A stretch of DNA of 34,352 nucleotides from Caballeronia zhejiangensis (GCF_000698575.1 NZ_JFHD01000051.1:1-34352), one strand, 5' to 3'. Shown: positions 1-9,209, counted from the first letter of the stretch. Notes: generated from the letters alone by a model not told the origin. Made by a program: numbers and translations.

Positions 1-68
1 TTTGCGCAGTTATTTGCTTCGCTATTCGCTTGCTTTCTTGCGCGCCGTCATTCAACGGGAGGCGAATT

Positions 69-209
69 ATGCGGGGCTATTTCGACGACGTCAAGCGCCT
101 TTTCCAAAAAAATAAACGGGTCATTTCGGGCGGCAAATTCGAAGCCGAGCAGCGGCGCGTGTCACCGGCGTCTGTGCACGTCAGATCGCACGCGCGCACG
201 AAGAATTGA
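69..209 (+). CDS. Possible small protein, 46 aa
   Basis: A 46-codon ORF starts with ATG 6 nt after a good Shine-Dalgarno (GGGAGG, about 58-63) and ends with TGA at 207-209. The product is basic and polar (MRGYFDDVKRLFQKNKR at the N-terminus) with no signal peptide, membrane segment or motif I recognise. The ribosome site is the main support; codon use is not strongly GC3-biased in the first half. It sits about 200 nt before the sugar transporter, on the same strand. It could equally be a chance ORF; no function is assigned. Confidence 0.3.
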   Translation: MRGYFDDVKRLFQKNKRVISGGKFEAEQRRVSPASVHVRSHARTKN

Positions 210-416
210 CCAGGCACAACAACGAGGCGATGGCATTGGGCGGCAATTGACGCTCACCGGTACGATGTCGGCCGGTCACACGATTCAGGCGTCCTTCATC
301 GCGCGCTCATCCCGCGCTAATTCTCATCTTCGATCATGTGCGCAGTCGCATGGTCGAAGCAAAGCCGCCCGACTGCCACCGTGACCGGTTTGAAGCGCAA
401 CCTGGAGACAACTCAG

Positions 417-1823
417 ATGAGCACCCTCGCCGACCGCAGCGTCCCGACATCCACGAAAACCGGACGATATGGTCTCTTCGTCTGCCTGATGGCGGCGCTC
501 GCCGGCCTGCTGTTCGGCCTCGACATCGGGGTGATCTCGGGCGCACTGCCTTTCATCGCGAAGCATTTTGTTCTGAGCGATCGCGCACAAGAATGGATCG
601 TCAGCTCGATGATGGTAGGCGCGGCGATCGGCGCACTGGGTGCGGGCTGGCTATCGTGGCGTCTCGGACGCCGCTATGCGCTCGTGCTGGCGGCGATACT
701 TTTCATTGCGGGATCGCTATGGTCCGGGTTCGCGGCGAGTCCGGCTCATCTGATCGGCGCACGCTTGCTGCTGGGCCTCGCGGTCGGGATGGCGTCTTTC
801 ACCGCGCCGCTTTATCTTTCGGAGGTTGCGCCGCGACAAGTACGCGGCGCGATGATCTCGACGTATCAGTTGATGATTACCGTCGGAATCCTGGCCGCCT
901 TCCTGTCGAACATCGGACTGTCGTACGTGGCCGACTGGCGCTGGATGCTCGGCGTCATCGCGATTCCCGCCGTCTTCTTCCTCGCAGGCGTGCTCGCCCT
1001 TCCCGATAGCCCGCGCTGGCTGCTTCAGCGCAACCGCGCCGACGAAGCGCGCGCCGTCCTTCAACGCTTCTACGCCAATCCCGCCGACGTGCAAGCCGAA
1101 CTCGAGCAGGTCAACGAAGACAACACGCGGCCCCAGCGAGGATGGAGCCTGTTGCGGCAAAACGCGAACTTCCGTCGCTCGGTATTGCTCGGAGTCGTGC
1201 TGCAGGTGTTCCAGCAACTCACCGGCATCAACGTCGTGATGTACTACGCTCCGCGCATCTTCGAACTGGCCGGCTTCGCGACTCATGAACAGCAACTGTG
1301 GGCGACAGTCATCGTCGGCCTCGTCAACGTCATTGCGACCTTCGGCGCGATTGCCTTCGTCGATCGTTGGGGCCGCAAGCCGATCCTCTATGCGGGATGC
1401 GCCATCATGGCAATCGGCATGTGCTCGCTCGGGTTCCTGCTGCATGCCGGAGTCGCCGGCCTCACGGCACAGATTCTGGCGGTCGCGTCGCTGCTGCTTT
1501 TCATCGCGGGGTTCGCCATGTCTGCCGGCCCGCTCGTTTGGATCCTGTGCTCGGAGATCCAGCCGCAGCAAGGGCGCGACTTCGGCATCGCCGTTTCGAC
1601 GCTCGTCAACTGGGTCGCCAACATGGCGGTCGCGGCCACGTTCCTGAGCTTGCTGTCGACTGTCGGCGAAGCGAACACCTTCGTGCTCTATGCGATCCTC
1701 AACGTCATCTTTGCGGTCGTCGTGTTCTTCTACGTGCCCGAGACGCGCGGCGTTTCGCTCGAGAAACTCGGCAACGATCTGATGGCCGGCAAGCGTCTGC
1801 GCGATCTCGGGAAGAAAAACTAG
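417..1823 (+). CDS. MFS sugar:proton symporter (GalP/XylE/AraE type)
   Basis: Inner-membrane major facilitator of the sugar porter family, predicted to import a pentose or hexose with H+. At 468 aa it matches E. coli GalP (464 aa). Family signatures are all present: TM1 followed by LLFGLDIGVISGALPF (31-46), loop motif RLGRR (82-86), PLYLSEVAPRQVRG (131-144), PDSPRWLL (196-203, the PESPR motif), QQLTGINVVMYYAPRIF (266-282), DRWGRKPIL (316-324) and the C-terminal PETRG (441-445). The start chosen is ATG at 417, which has GGAG at 404-407; a longer in-frame ORF opens at 336 but adds a polar 27-residue tail lacking in the family. It is convergent with glgP, the two stop codons overlapping in CTAG. 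The substrate cannot be told from sequence alone. Confidence 0.93.
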   Translation: MSTLADRSVPTSTKTGRYGLFVCLMAALAGLLFGLDIGVISGALPFIAKHFVLSDRAQEWIVSSMMVGAAIGALGAGWLSWRLGRRYALVLAAILFIAGSLWSGFAASPAHLIGARLLLGLAVGMASFTAPLYLSEVAPRQVRGAMISTYQLMITVGILAAFLSNIGLSYVADWRWMLGVIAIPAVFFLAGVLALPDSPRWLLQRNRADEARAVLQRFYANPADVQAELEQVNEDNTRPQRGWSLLRQNANFRRSVLLGVVLQVFQQLTGINVVMYYAPRIFELAGFATHEQQLWATVIVGLVNVIATFGAIAFVDRWGRKPILYAGCAIMAIGMCSLGFLLHAGVAGLTAQILAVASLLLFIAGFAMSAGPLVWILCSEIQPQQGRDFGIAVSTLVNWVANMAVAATFLSLLSTVGEANTFVLYAILNVIFAVVVFFYVPETRGVSLEKLGNDLMAGKRLRDLGKKN

Positions 1824-4321
1824 TTTCGTCGTTCGATGGAAATCTTCACGGGGCGGATATTCCAGATCCGCTCGCAATATTCGTGAACCGCGCGGTCCGA
1901 AGAGAACTTGCCTGCATAGGCGGTATTCAGGATGGACATGCGAGTCCAGCGCCGCTCGTCGCGCCAGGCGGCGCTCACATCTTCCTGACGCGCGACGTAC
2001 GCGGCATAGTCGGCAAGCACCAGAAACGGATCGTGGTGTAGCAGGTTGTCGACCAGCGGACGGAACATCTCTCGATCTCCGCGCGAGAAGTGCCCGCTGC
2101 CGATCAACTCCAGCACTTCCCGCAGCGTCTGATTCGCATCCGCATAGTCGGCCGGACGATACCCTTCGCGCTTCACGCGTTCCACTTCGTCAGCATTCAG
2201 GCCGAACAGGAAGAAGTTTTCATCGCCGACTTCTTCGCGGATCTCGATATTCGCGCCATCGAGCGTACCGATGGTCAACGCGCCGTTCATCATGAACTTC
2301 ATGTTTCCGGTGCCCGAAGCCTCCTTGCCCGCGGTCGAGATCTGCTCGGACAGGTCCGCAGCCGGGTAAATGAAGTGTGCGTTCTTGACGTTGAAGTCCG
2401 GGAAGAATACGACTTTCAGGCGGCCGTTCATCGCGGGATCGTCGTTCACGACTTCAGCGATGCCGTTGATCAGCCGGATGATGAGCTTGGCCATCGCGTA
2501 GCCCGGCGCGGCCTTGCCGCCGAATACGAAGCAGCGCGGCGTCAGCGCGAGTTGTGGATCGCGGCGCAGACGCATGTACTGCGTCACGATGTATAGCGCG
2601 TTCAGATGTTGCCGCTTGTACTCGTGGATTCGCTTGACCTGTATGTCGAACAGCGCCGCAGGATCGACGACGATGCCCGTCGCGCTGTTGATCTTATCCG
2701 CGAGGATCTGCTTGTTCGCCTGCTTCACGTTGCGCCAGCGTTCCTGAAATGCGGCATCGTCGGCGTATTCGGACAGCTTGCGCAGTCTGCCGAGATCGGT
2801 CGCCCAACCTTCCCCCAGCCCCTCGTCCAGCAGTTTCGCGAGACCCGGATTGCTGAGCATCATGAAGCGGCGCGGCGTGACGCCGTTGGTCACGTTATGG
2901 AAGCGCTCGGGCCATAGCTCGGCGAAATCTCGCAGCACCGTCTTTTCGAGCAGTGCCGAATGGAGCGCGGCCACACCGTTGATCGCGTGACTGCCGACCG
3001 TCGCAAGATGCGCCATGCGTACGCGCTTCGTGCCGCTTTCGTCGATCAGCGACATGCGCGCGATCCGCGCTTCATCGCCGGGATATCGTTGGCGGACATC
3101 ATCGAGGAAGCGGCGATTGATCTCGTAGATGATCTCGATCAATCGCGGCAACAAGCCCTGAAACAATGGCAATCCCCACGTCTCGAGCGCTTCGGGCAAC
3201 AGCGTGTGATTCGTATAGGCGAGCGTGCGCTGCGTGATGTCCCAGGCGTCGTCCCAAGGCAGTTGCCGCTCATCCACGAGCAGGCGCATCAACTCGGCGA
3301 CGGCTATCGACGGATGCGTGTCGTTCAATTGCGCCGTGAACATGTCCGGCAAGCGATTGATCGGCTCGCCCTTGAGCGCAAGCAGGCGCAACATGTCCTG
3401 CAACGAACACGAAACGAAGAAGTACTGCTGCGCGAGCCGCAAGCGCTTACCCGCTTCGGGCTCGTCATTTGGATAAAGCACCTTCGACAGCGTCTCCGAA
3501 AGCACCTTCTCGTGCACGGCTTCGTAATAGTCGCCGGCATTGAAATCCTGAAGATCGAACGACTCGACTGCCTCGCTTTTCCAGAGCCTCAACGAGTTAC
3601 ATGTATTGACGTGAAAACCGGGGATCGGCGTATCGCAGGCCACGCCTTTGACCGTATAGGCAGGAATCCAGCGCACATAAAAGCGGCCGGCTTCATCGGT
3701 CGAGCTTTCGGTGCGGCCACCGAAGTTCACGTAGAACGCGACGTCCGGGCGCAGGATTTCCCACGGGTTGCCCTTCTGCAGCCATTTGTCGGTGATTTCC
3801 ACTTGCCAGCCGTCGCGGATTTCCTGATCGAAGATGCCGAACTCATAGCGGATTCCGTAACCGATCGCCGGGATTTCGAGCGTGGAAAGCGAGTCGAGAT
3901 AGCACGCGGCCAGGCGTCCGAGGCCGCCGTTGCCAAGGCCCGGTTCCTCTTCGATCGACAGCAGCGTATCGAGGTCGAGTCCGAGCGCCTGCAACGCTTC
4001 GCGCGCGTTGCTTTCGATGCCGAGATTGATCAGGTTGTTGCCGAGTTGCGGGCCGATGAGAAATTCAGCGGACAGATAACACGCGACTTTTGCGTCGCGC
4101 GCTACATAGGTGTGCGTGGTGGCGACTCGGCGGGTCATCATCCGGTCGCGGACGGCGTAGGCGAGCGCCATGTACCAGTCGTGCGGCGTGGCGATCTCCG
4201 GATAGCGCGCCTGCAGACAGATGAGGTTATCGACGATATCGCGCTGCAGCGCCTCGACGCCAAGTCCGCTGCGCGCGGGCTCGGCGCTGATCCGCGATTC
4301 GATGGTGGGCGTGTCATCCAT
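1820..4321 (-). CDS. glgP: Glycogen/maltodextrin phosphorylase
   Basis: PLP-dependent phosphorylase that releases glucose-1-phosphate from alpha-1,4-glucan ends in the cytoplasm (GT35 family). The 833-aa length fits the bacterial family. The PLP site EASGTGNMKFMMNGALTIG is present with the Schiff-base lysine near residue 675, followed by TLDGANIEI; other conserved blocks include GLGNGGLGRLAACYLDS near the N-terminus, NDTHPSIAVAELMR, NVTNGVTPRR and QVKRIHEYKRQHLN. The start at 4321 (MDDTPTIES) is preceded by AGAGGA; the ORF extends to 4447 but that tail is not family-like. No other glg genes lie nearby, so it is a stand-alone phosphorylase here. Its last codon is convergent with the sugar symporter, sharing the 4-bp CTAG. 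Confidence 0.96.
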   Translation of the reverse strand: MDDTPTIESRISAEPARSGLGVEALQRDIVDNLICLQARYPEIATPHDWYMALAYAVRDRMMTRRVATTHTYVARDAKVACYLSAEFLIGPQLGNNLINLGIESNAREALQALGLDLDTLLSIEEEPGLGNGGLGRLAACYLDSLSTLEIPAIGYGIRYEFGIFDQEIRDGWQVEITDKWLQKGNPWEILRPDVAFYVNFGGRTESSTDEAGRFYVRWIPAYTVKGVACDTPIPGFHVNTCNSLRLWKSEAVESFDLQDFNAGDYYEAVHEKVLSETLSKVLYPNDEPEAGKRLRLAQQYFFVSCSLQDMLRLLALKGEPINRLPDMFTAQLNDTHPSIAVAELMRLLVDERQLPWDDAWDITQRTLAYTNHTLLPEALETWGLPLFQGLLPRLIEIIYEINRRFLDDVRQRYPGDEARIARMSLIDESGTKRVRMAHLATVGSHAINGVAALHSALLEKTVLRDFAELWPERFHNVTNGVTPRRFMMLSNPGLAKLLDEGLGEGWATDLGRLRKLSEYADDAAFQERWRNVKQANKQILADKINSATGIVVDPAALFDIQVKRIHEYKRQHLNALYIVTQYMRLRRDPQLALTPRCFVFGGKAAPGYAMAKLIIRLINGIAEVVNDDPAMNGRLKVVFFPDFNVKNAHFIYPAADLSEQISTAGKEASGTGNMKFMMNGALTIGTLDGANIEIREEVGDENFFLFGLNADEVERVKREGYRPADYADANQTLREVLELIGSGHFSRGDREMFRPLVDNLLHHDPFLVLADYAAYVARQEDVSAAWRDERRWTRMSILNTAYAGKFSSDRAVHEYCERIWNIRPVKISIERRN

Positions 4322-4594
4322 GATCTGTCCTCTCTCCCTGCGTACCGGGCTTCGACAAGAATGTGCCGGCTCTATGTCCGGCCGTTGACAGTGCTGCGTC
4401 ATGGCGCATCGATGAATAGCATACGCCCTCAAGTCGTGCGCTTCCATGCCGTTATCCCCAAGGGGAAGGCCAAATTCGGCAATCGCGGGACCGCGATGGC
4501 CTGCCGCTTCAAAGGCTGTCGGACCAGTTCAAGATTCCGGTCATCGCTTATTTCATTCGCTTGCCGCTAGCGCAAGTTCAGACATCAGAAAAAT

Positions 4595-5338
4595 ATGAAA
4601 CGCGTCGTCGCAGTATCTGCAGTTACAGTCGTTTTGGCCGCATGCGGTGGGGGCGGCGGCAGTTCCGATAATGCGCCGAGCGCGCCCGAGGCTAACGCTG
4701 CACAAGGCCTTTATTCCGGAACCGATGCGAACGGCAACGTCGTGGGCGGCGTAGTGCTCGAGACTGGCGCTTTCTATTTCGTGTATGCGAACACGACGAC
4801 AAACGCGCTAGGTCTGGTACAGGGTGCGGCATCCGCATCTCATGGCACTTTTCAGTCGGACAATGCGCGCACCTTCGACATAAGCGGCAAGGCGGCGACC
4901 GATACGCCCGTCCTCGCGGGCTACAACGCGAAGAACAGCGTTCAGGGCGTGATCTATACGAGCACGGCGAAGCAGAACAGCATCAAGTTCAACGTGGTTT
5001 ATGACGCCAACTATGAACGTCCGGTGGCGCTGTCGTCCGTTGCCGGGACGTATTCGGGCGCGGCCGGATCGACGAAGGACGGCGAGACCGCCACTTTTGT
5101 AATCGGTCAGGACGGCTCGATCAAGGGTGAAGGCTTGAGCGGCTGCACGTTCAGCGGAACCGCCACGCCTCATGGCGACAAAGACGTGCTGGACGCCACG
5201 ATCGCGTTTGGACCCGCGCCCTGCATATATCCGGGTGCGAAGCTTACGGGCGTCGTCTTTTTCAGCGGCAGTCAGGTATTAGGAGCTTTGACGCTACCTG
5301 ACAGATCAGACGCCTTCGTGGTGGCCGCTACGAAGTGA
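4595..5338 (+). CDS. Hypothetical lipoprotein, 247 aa
   Basis: Begins MKRVVAVSAVTVVLAACGGGGG: a short type II signal peptide with lipobox LAAC and lipidated Cys17, then a glycine/serine-rich linker, so the protein should be anchored in the outer membrane or periplasmic face. The rest is a Gly/Thr/Ser-rich beta-strand-like sequence with repeated motifs such as YSGTDANGNVVGGVV and GTYSGAAGSTKDGE, suggesting two related beta-domains (about 37-125 and 150-245). I do not recognise a named family; similar small lipoproteins with a poly-Gly after the lipobox are common in Burkholderiaceae. It stands alone, divergent from glgP, with a hairpin just after its stop codon. Confidence 0.8.
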   Translation: MKRVVAVSAVTVVLAACGGGGGSSDNAPSAPEANAAQGLYSGTDANGNVVGGVVLETGAFYFVYANTTTNALGLVQGAASASHGTFQSDNARTFDISGKAATDTPVLAGYNAKNSVQGVIYTSTAKQNSIKFNVVYDANYERPVALSSVAGTYSGAAGSTKDGETATFVIGQDGSIKGEGLSGCTFSGTATPHGDKDVLDATIAFGPAPCIYPGAKLTGVVFFSGSQVLGALTLPDRSDAFVVAATK

Positions 5339-5348
5339 TGTCGCGTGG

Positions 5349-5365
5349 AGTGCGCGTCGCGCACT
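5349..5365 (+). terminator. Hairpin after the lipoprotein gene
   Basis: Perfect inverted repeat AGTGCGC then GTC then GCGCACT, starting 10 nt after the lipoprotein stop codon. There is no T-run after it, so it is either a weak/rho-assisted terminator or an mRNA 3' stabilising stem. Confidence 0.4.
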
Positions 5366-5741
5366 GCCAGTTGCGGATCGGATTGCCGGCGGCCTGTTGA
5401 GCTTTGCCCGTCCGGATTTATTTGCGCTAAGCATCCCGCGCGCATTTTCACGGCCACATTATTTCGGATACCGAAGAAATATACGAGGTAGGCGTTGCGC
5501 AGGGGCCTTTCCGCCGACAACTCGCCACTTGCGTCTGACTTTGAATTTCGACGCGCCGGACGCCCGCGGACGCATTTCGGTCAGCCCGCGCGCATTCCAG
5601 ACATTAAGCGCGGACGGAAATTCGAAGCGTCGAACAGATGCCTGTTGTCCCGGCTTATCGCGACATCGACTTTGCCATGCCTCGCTCACACTGAGTCCAG
5701 TAGATCTCCAATACAAAACTATGCGACCGGACGAGGTGAAT
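5366..5741. other. Gene-poor interval before the small membrane protein
   Basis: About 375 nt with only short overlapping ORFs in several frames, none with a convincing start or family resemblance. It presumably holds the promoter of the 57-aa gene that follows; I see no clear -35/-10 pair. Confidence 0.4.
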
Positions 5742-5915
5742 ATGTCTTTGCTCGAGTTTCTTGGCACGATGGTCTTCGTTGCCGTCGTATTGCTCTCGAT
5801 GGTCGCGGTGCTCGACATTTTCTTCCCGCGACTGATCCCGGTCGCGCGTGATGAGCGCTCTTCGGGATTGTCGCGCGCGCGGAAGTTCGCGAGAGCGAAC
5901 GCGCGGGGACGCTGA
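5742..5915 (+). CDS. Small single-pass membrane protein, 57 aa
   Basis: Starts MSLLEFLGTMVFVAVVLLSM with one strong hydrophobic helix at about residues 5-29, then FFPRLIPVARDER and a very basic tail rich in Arg/Lys/Ala. The predicted topology is N-out or membrane-anchored with a cytoplasmic basic C-terminus by the positive-inside rule. GAGGTG at 5733-5738 sits at ideal distance from ATG 5742; an alternative in-frame ATG at 5721 would add seven residues. Family unknown to me; no neighbour gives a clue. Confidence 0.55.
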   Translation: MSLLEFLGTMVFVAVVLLSMVAVLDIFFPRLIPVARDERSSGLSRARKFARANARGR

Positions 5916-6816
5916 GCCTAACTTTCAGATACCTGCGGCTCGCGCATGTTCCGTCCGAGCTTTTTCACCAGCACGCGGGCGGCAAGCAGTCTGAATGGAC
6001 GAGGGAGCAAGCGGAAAGTTTGCTGATCCGCGCAGCATTTTATGAAGGTTGGTCTGGCGGATCGATGTCTTCCGTCGCCCCATCCGGAGTCGCGACGGGT
6101 GTTCTTCGCCGCGACCAGCGAAACGCCGTCTCACGCAGCTTCGACGCCTCATTGCGGACGTATCGGGCGCTACATTTTTCGTCTTATTCGTCACGATGCG
6201 GCCGTCATGCGCGTTTCGGCGCGCTCGCCGGTTCCTTTTATGCCGATACCCTGTGTTCACGGCGACGATTTCGTGAAACATCTTCCCAGAACAGCGTTAA
6301 AAATGGCCGGCAAGCCCGTCCTGTCTAGGGATCGCAGGAGTGGAAACGGGGCGTCGATTGTTTCACGAACGATCGGAGCGATCATTGTTCAGCAGCTTTC
6401 TAGGCGAAGTACTTGCTCGAGTGGCGGTGACCGGCTTCGCCGTTGGTTTCGCATCGCTAAGAGGACGTTCAGGCTTTACATTCAAGCTTCGGATGTTGGC
6501 AGGCTCTGCCTTTCCCAATCTGCTATTCACCCACGCTGAGAGTGACTGGCATCGACGCGCTTGGAGTAGTGGCTGCGTCGTCCTCTGCGCCAAACCGGAT
6601 GACCATGCGCCTGGATCGAAATCGAGATATTTCGCGCGCCTCATGTGCATCAATGGTGCTTGCCATCAATTGTCCTGCCGTTGAGACAGCTCGTTCCCAC
6701 TGGGAAATAGCATCAGTTCACGAGTTGGCGTGCAAACAACCGTGGGAGTCCTTTCGATGCGCGCGTGTGGGAAAGTTTGCGCCCCGGGCGTGAACGGCGG
6801 AGGCTGCTGCGGAGAC
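5916..6816. other. Gene-free interval next to the partition locus
   Basis: Roughly 0.9 kb in which every frame carries only short overlapping ORFs with improbable composition (Arg/Ser/Cys-rich) and no ribosome site. Base composition is more even than in the neighbouring genes. A palindrome TTCCCA-C-TGGGAA near 6694-6706 faintly resembles the parS-like sites that follow. It may be decayed DNA or the flank of the centromere. Confidence 0.45.
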
Positions 6817-6841
6817 CGAGTGTCCCAAGTCGGGACACTCG
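6817..6841. promoter_or_regulatory. parS-like centromere palindrome 1
   Basis: Ten-base arms CGAGTGTCCC and GGGACACTCG flank AAGTC. The core TGTCCCAAGTCGGGACA (6821-6837) is a 17-bp palindrome with one mismatched pair. It lies about 130 bp beyond the parB stop and is repeated 65 bp away, which is what a plasmid/chromid parS cluster looks like. It is not the universal chromosomal parS (TGTTTCACGTGAAACA). ParB binding is inferred, not shown. Confidence 0.6.
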
Positions 6842-6884
6842 TTAGATCAATCTAGAAGTGCACGAGCGTGACTTCGCGCTGCGC

Positions 6885-6903
6885 GTGTCCCAAGTTGAGA
6901 CAC
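6885..6903. promoter_or_regulatory. parS-like centromere palindrome 2
   Basis: GTGTCCCAAGTTGAGACAC: second copy of the 17-bp palindrome, one mismatched pair at a different place from copy 1. The two copies together imply a perfect consensus TGTCCCAAGTTGGGACA. Centre-to-centre distance to copy 1 is 65 bp, and this copy ends about 70 bp from the parB stop codon. Confidence 0.58.
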
Positions 6904-6973
6904 TCTTGGAGCTTCGGAAATTGACCCAGATGCTGAGCGCACCGCATCAAGACCAATTGCTGGAGGGAATCAA

Positions 6974-7945
6974 CTAGCTGTTATCGGCAAACAATTGTGT
7001 CACCAACTCCCGAATTTGCCGTTCCTTTTCTTCGGTCAGTAATCCGGCTTTGATCTTGACCGTGAGCCCCATTGAGTCTCTCGTGATCGACCCTGCCTGC
7101 GATCCACCCGCAAAAATCTTGTCGATACTGCGATCGCTTACGGCCGGCGCCGGCTTGCGCTCGTCATCCAACGCCTGCTTGATCGCCTTGCCAAATTTCG
7201 ACTGATCCAGATCGCCCGAAACCACGCGCGCCCAAAGGCCCTTGGCAACGTCGAACGCCGCCGCGTTCCGCCCGCGCAGTACCGAGACGACATTCTCCGC
7301 GGCCGTGGCTCCCAACAGGCGAGGCTGCACATCTAGATCCTGCACGACGAAATCCGGCAACTCGCCAAAGGAAAGATACCGGTACAACTCGGAGCGCGAG
7401 ATGCCCAACGCTTCAGCCATGCGCTTGCGGTTAGGAAACTCCTTTTCGGTCCGTCGAATCGATCGCGAGATCTCGTAGTCGCACAGATCTTCACGCGCTA
7501 CGTTTTCGACGAGGGCAAGCATCGCCATCTCTTCGTCGGAAAGATCGACGACAAGAACCTTGATCGATTCCTTACCGATCATCTTGTGCGCGCGCCAGCG
7601 CCGCTCACCCGCCACGATCTGGTATCCGGTGCCGATGCGCCGTACAACGATCGGCTGTACGAGACCCGCTTCGCGGATCGACTCGGCGAGTTGCACAAGC
7701 TTCGCGTCGTTGAATACCTGCCGAGGCTGCCAGGGATTCGGAACGATCTCCGAGACCGGCGCTTCCGACGCAGGACCTGCCTGCTCGAGTTGCGCGATGC
7801 GCTGCTGCGCCGAGGCCAACGCCGCTGCCATTCCGGGCGCAGTGCGCGGACTCGTCGCCTTCTCTTGCTGCGGATCGAGTTGGATGTCCTTTGCCGCACG
7901 AACTTCCGCGGTCTTGCTCATCATTCGGTCGCGAAGGCTGCTCAT
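6974..7945 (-). CDS. parB: ParB partition protein (CTPase/DNA-binding clamp)
   Basis: Centromere-binding protein of the replicon's partition system. The 323-aa protein has an N-terminal ParA-interaction region, then the ParB/Srx domain with PNPWQPR (69-75), the CTP-binding box GERRWRA (113-119) and VENVAREDL (146-154), then a helix-turn-helix around 176-192 (RMAEALGISRSELYRYLS) and a C-terminal dimerisation part. The start at 7945 is chosen because it overlaps the parA stop as ATGA and has GGAGGG upstream; an ATG 15 nt earlier is also open. Translational coupling keeps ParA and ParB in ratio. Its likely targets are the two palindromes just downstream. Confidence 0.93.
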   Translation of the reverse strand: MSSLRDRMMSKTAEVRAAKDIQLDPQQEKATSPRTAPGMAAALASAQQRIAQLEQAGPASEAPVSEIVPNPWQPRQVFNDAKLVQLAESIREAGLVQPIVVRRIGTGYQIVAGERRWRAHKMIGKESIKVLVVDLSDEEMAMLALVENVAREDLCDYEISRSIRRTEKEFPNRKRMAEALGISRSELYRYLSFGELPDFVVQDLDVQPRLLGATAAENVVSVLRGRNAAAFDVAKGLWARVVSGDLDQSKFGKAIKQALDDERKPAPAVSDRSIDKIFAGGSQAGSITRDSMGLTVKIKAGLLTEEKERQIRELVTQLFADNS

Positions 7946-9150
7946 TGTCCCGCCCTCCATTGCTCAACGTACTGGTCATCGATCCATTTGCAGTAGTCGA
8001 CCATCGGCTGTTTTACGCGCGCCAAAGTTTTCGCGACTGTCTCGGCCCGTGAAAGATCGAAGACAGTAGAAAAAGCCAACGCGCCATTGCTCATGACCGA
8101 ACTCGCCGGAATCTCAGTGGTGTGCAACCAGTCGCCATACGCGCGCTGAGACCATGAGCGAACGACCGGCGCCGAAGATGTATTGCCATAGTCGACCCGC
8201 GAGAGAAGCACCGAAACGAAGTCGTATGTTTTGTCGACTTCGTGTTCGACGAAACCATTCGCGACTTCAGCGAATAACGACCAGAACGACACCGACGAAA
8301 TGAAATCCAGACTTTCGGGTACGAGCGGCATGACCATCGAATCGGCCGCCATCAATCCGTTCAGCGTCATATAAGAGAGCGAAGGCGCGGTATCTAGGAT
8401 GATGTAGTCGTACTCCGCGCGCAGCGGCTCAATCCCTTTTCGCAACACCGACCAGAACTCGAAGTTCGCGTTCGTCTTCTGCGCAGTAGGCAGATGGAAT
8501 TCGGCGTCGTGAAGATAGTTGTGTGCCGGAATCACATCGAGTCCGTCCCAATACGTGCTTTGCACTTTCGACGCGAGACCGCCTTCCATGTCCGGATCGT
8601 AAATGTATGGCAGGACCGTATCCTCCCAAGTCACGTCCTTTTCCGCGTACAGGCCGCACAACTCCGAAAGCGACGCTTGTGGGTCGAGGTCGATCATGAG
8701 AACCTTGCGACCACGCAAGCTCAATCCTTGGCCGATGCACATCGACGTCGTCGTCTTGCACGATCCGCCTTTGAAGTTCGCCGTGATTAACACGCGACCG
8801 CGATGTTCGCGCGTACCAGTGACAAGCGGCGTCTGATAAATGTCCGAGACCTGCTGAACCCACGTTCGGGCATCCTTCAGAGAGAAGATACGCGCACGCC
8901 CGGTTCCGTGCGTTTCACCCGGCGGGAGGTCAGTACCTTCCTTTGTCGCCAGATAATTGATCTTCTGCCGGTCGATCCCGCACATGTCCGACAGCTCGCC
9001 TATCGTAAACACCGGCGCTGTCTTCCTTGGCCGTGGTGCCAAGATCTGATCACGCAGTTCGTTCGTCATGACCGACAAACGCTCTGCGAACTCTCCTAGG
9101 TTGGAGAGCTTCACCCTTCGATTAATCCCTGGCAGTTCGCTCAAATTCAT
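7942..9150 (-). CDS. parA: ParA partition ATPase, type Ia with N-terminal HTH
   Basis: Walker-type partition ATPase that moves ParB-bound replicon copies over the nucleoid. At 402 aa it is the long (type Ia, P1/P7-like) form: residues about 45-105 form a MerR-like winged HTH region (FTIGELSDMCGIDRQKINYLATKEG) typical of ParA proteins that repress their own promoter. The deviant Walker A is KGGSCKTTT (127-135), followed by IDLDPQAS (153-160) and ILDTAPSLSYMTLNG. Start at 9150 is preceded by AAGGAAG. First gene of the parAB operon; transcribed away from the origin. Together with the nearby rep gene it marks the window as the maintenance core of a secondary replicon. Confidence 0.95.
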   Translation of the reverse strand: MNLSELPGINRRVKLSNLGEFAERLSVMTNELRDQILAPRPRKTAPVFTIGELSDMCGIDRQKINYLATKEGTDLPPGETHGTGRARIFSLKDARTWVQQVSDIYQTPLVTGTREHRGRVLITANFKGGSCKTTTSMCIGQGLSLRGRKVLMIDLDPQASLSELCGLYAEKDVTWEDTVLPYIYDPDMEGGLASKVQSTYWDGLDVIPAHNYLHDAEFHLPTAQKTNANFEFWSVLRKGIEPLRAEYDYIILDTAPSLSYMTLNGLMAADSMVMPLVPESLDFISSVSFWSLFAEVANGFVEHEVDKTYDFVSVLLSRVDYGNTSSAPVVRSWSQRAYGDWLHTTEIPASSVMSNGALAFSTVFDLSRAETVAKTLARVKQPMVDYCKWIDDQYVEQWRAGQ

Positions 9151-9209
9151 TCGGTGCTTCCTTTTTTAGTCCACGGTGAGGCGTTTTCTTCACGCTCGCC
9201 GATGTTTCC

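Noticed and set aside
2960..4570. 536-aa ORF on plus opposite glgP
   Set aside because: Antisense shadow of a GC-rich gene; Arg/His/Asp-rich composition, no family, while glgP on minus carries all phosphorylase motifs.
6340..6684. 114-aa ORF on plus in the gene-free interval
   Set aside because: Unusual Cys/Arg/Ser composition, overlapped by open frames on both strands, no start signal.
6817..6841. Universal chromosomal parS
   Set aside because: The palindromes differ from TGTTTCACGTGAAACA; treated as replicon-specific centromere candidates instead.
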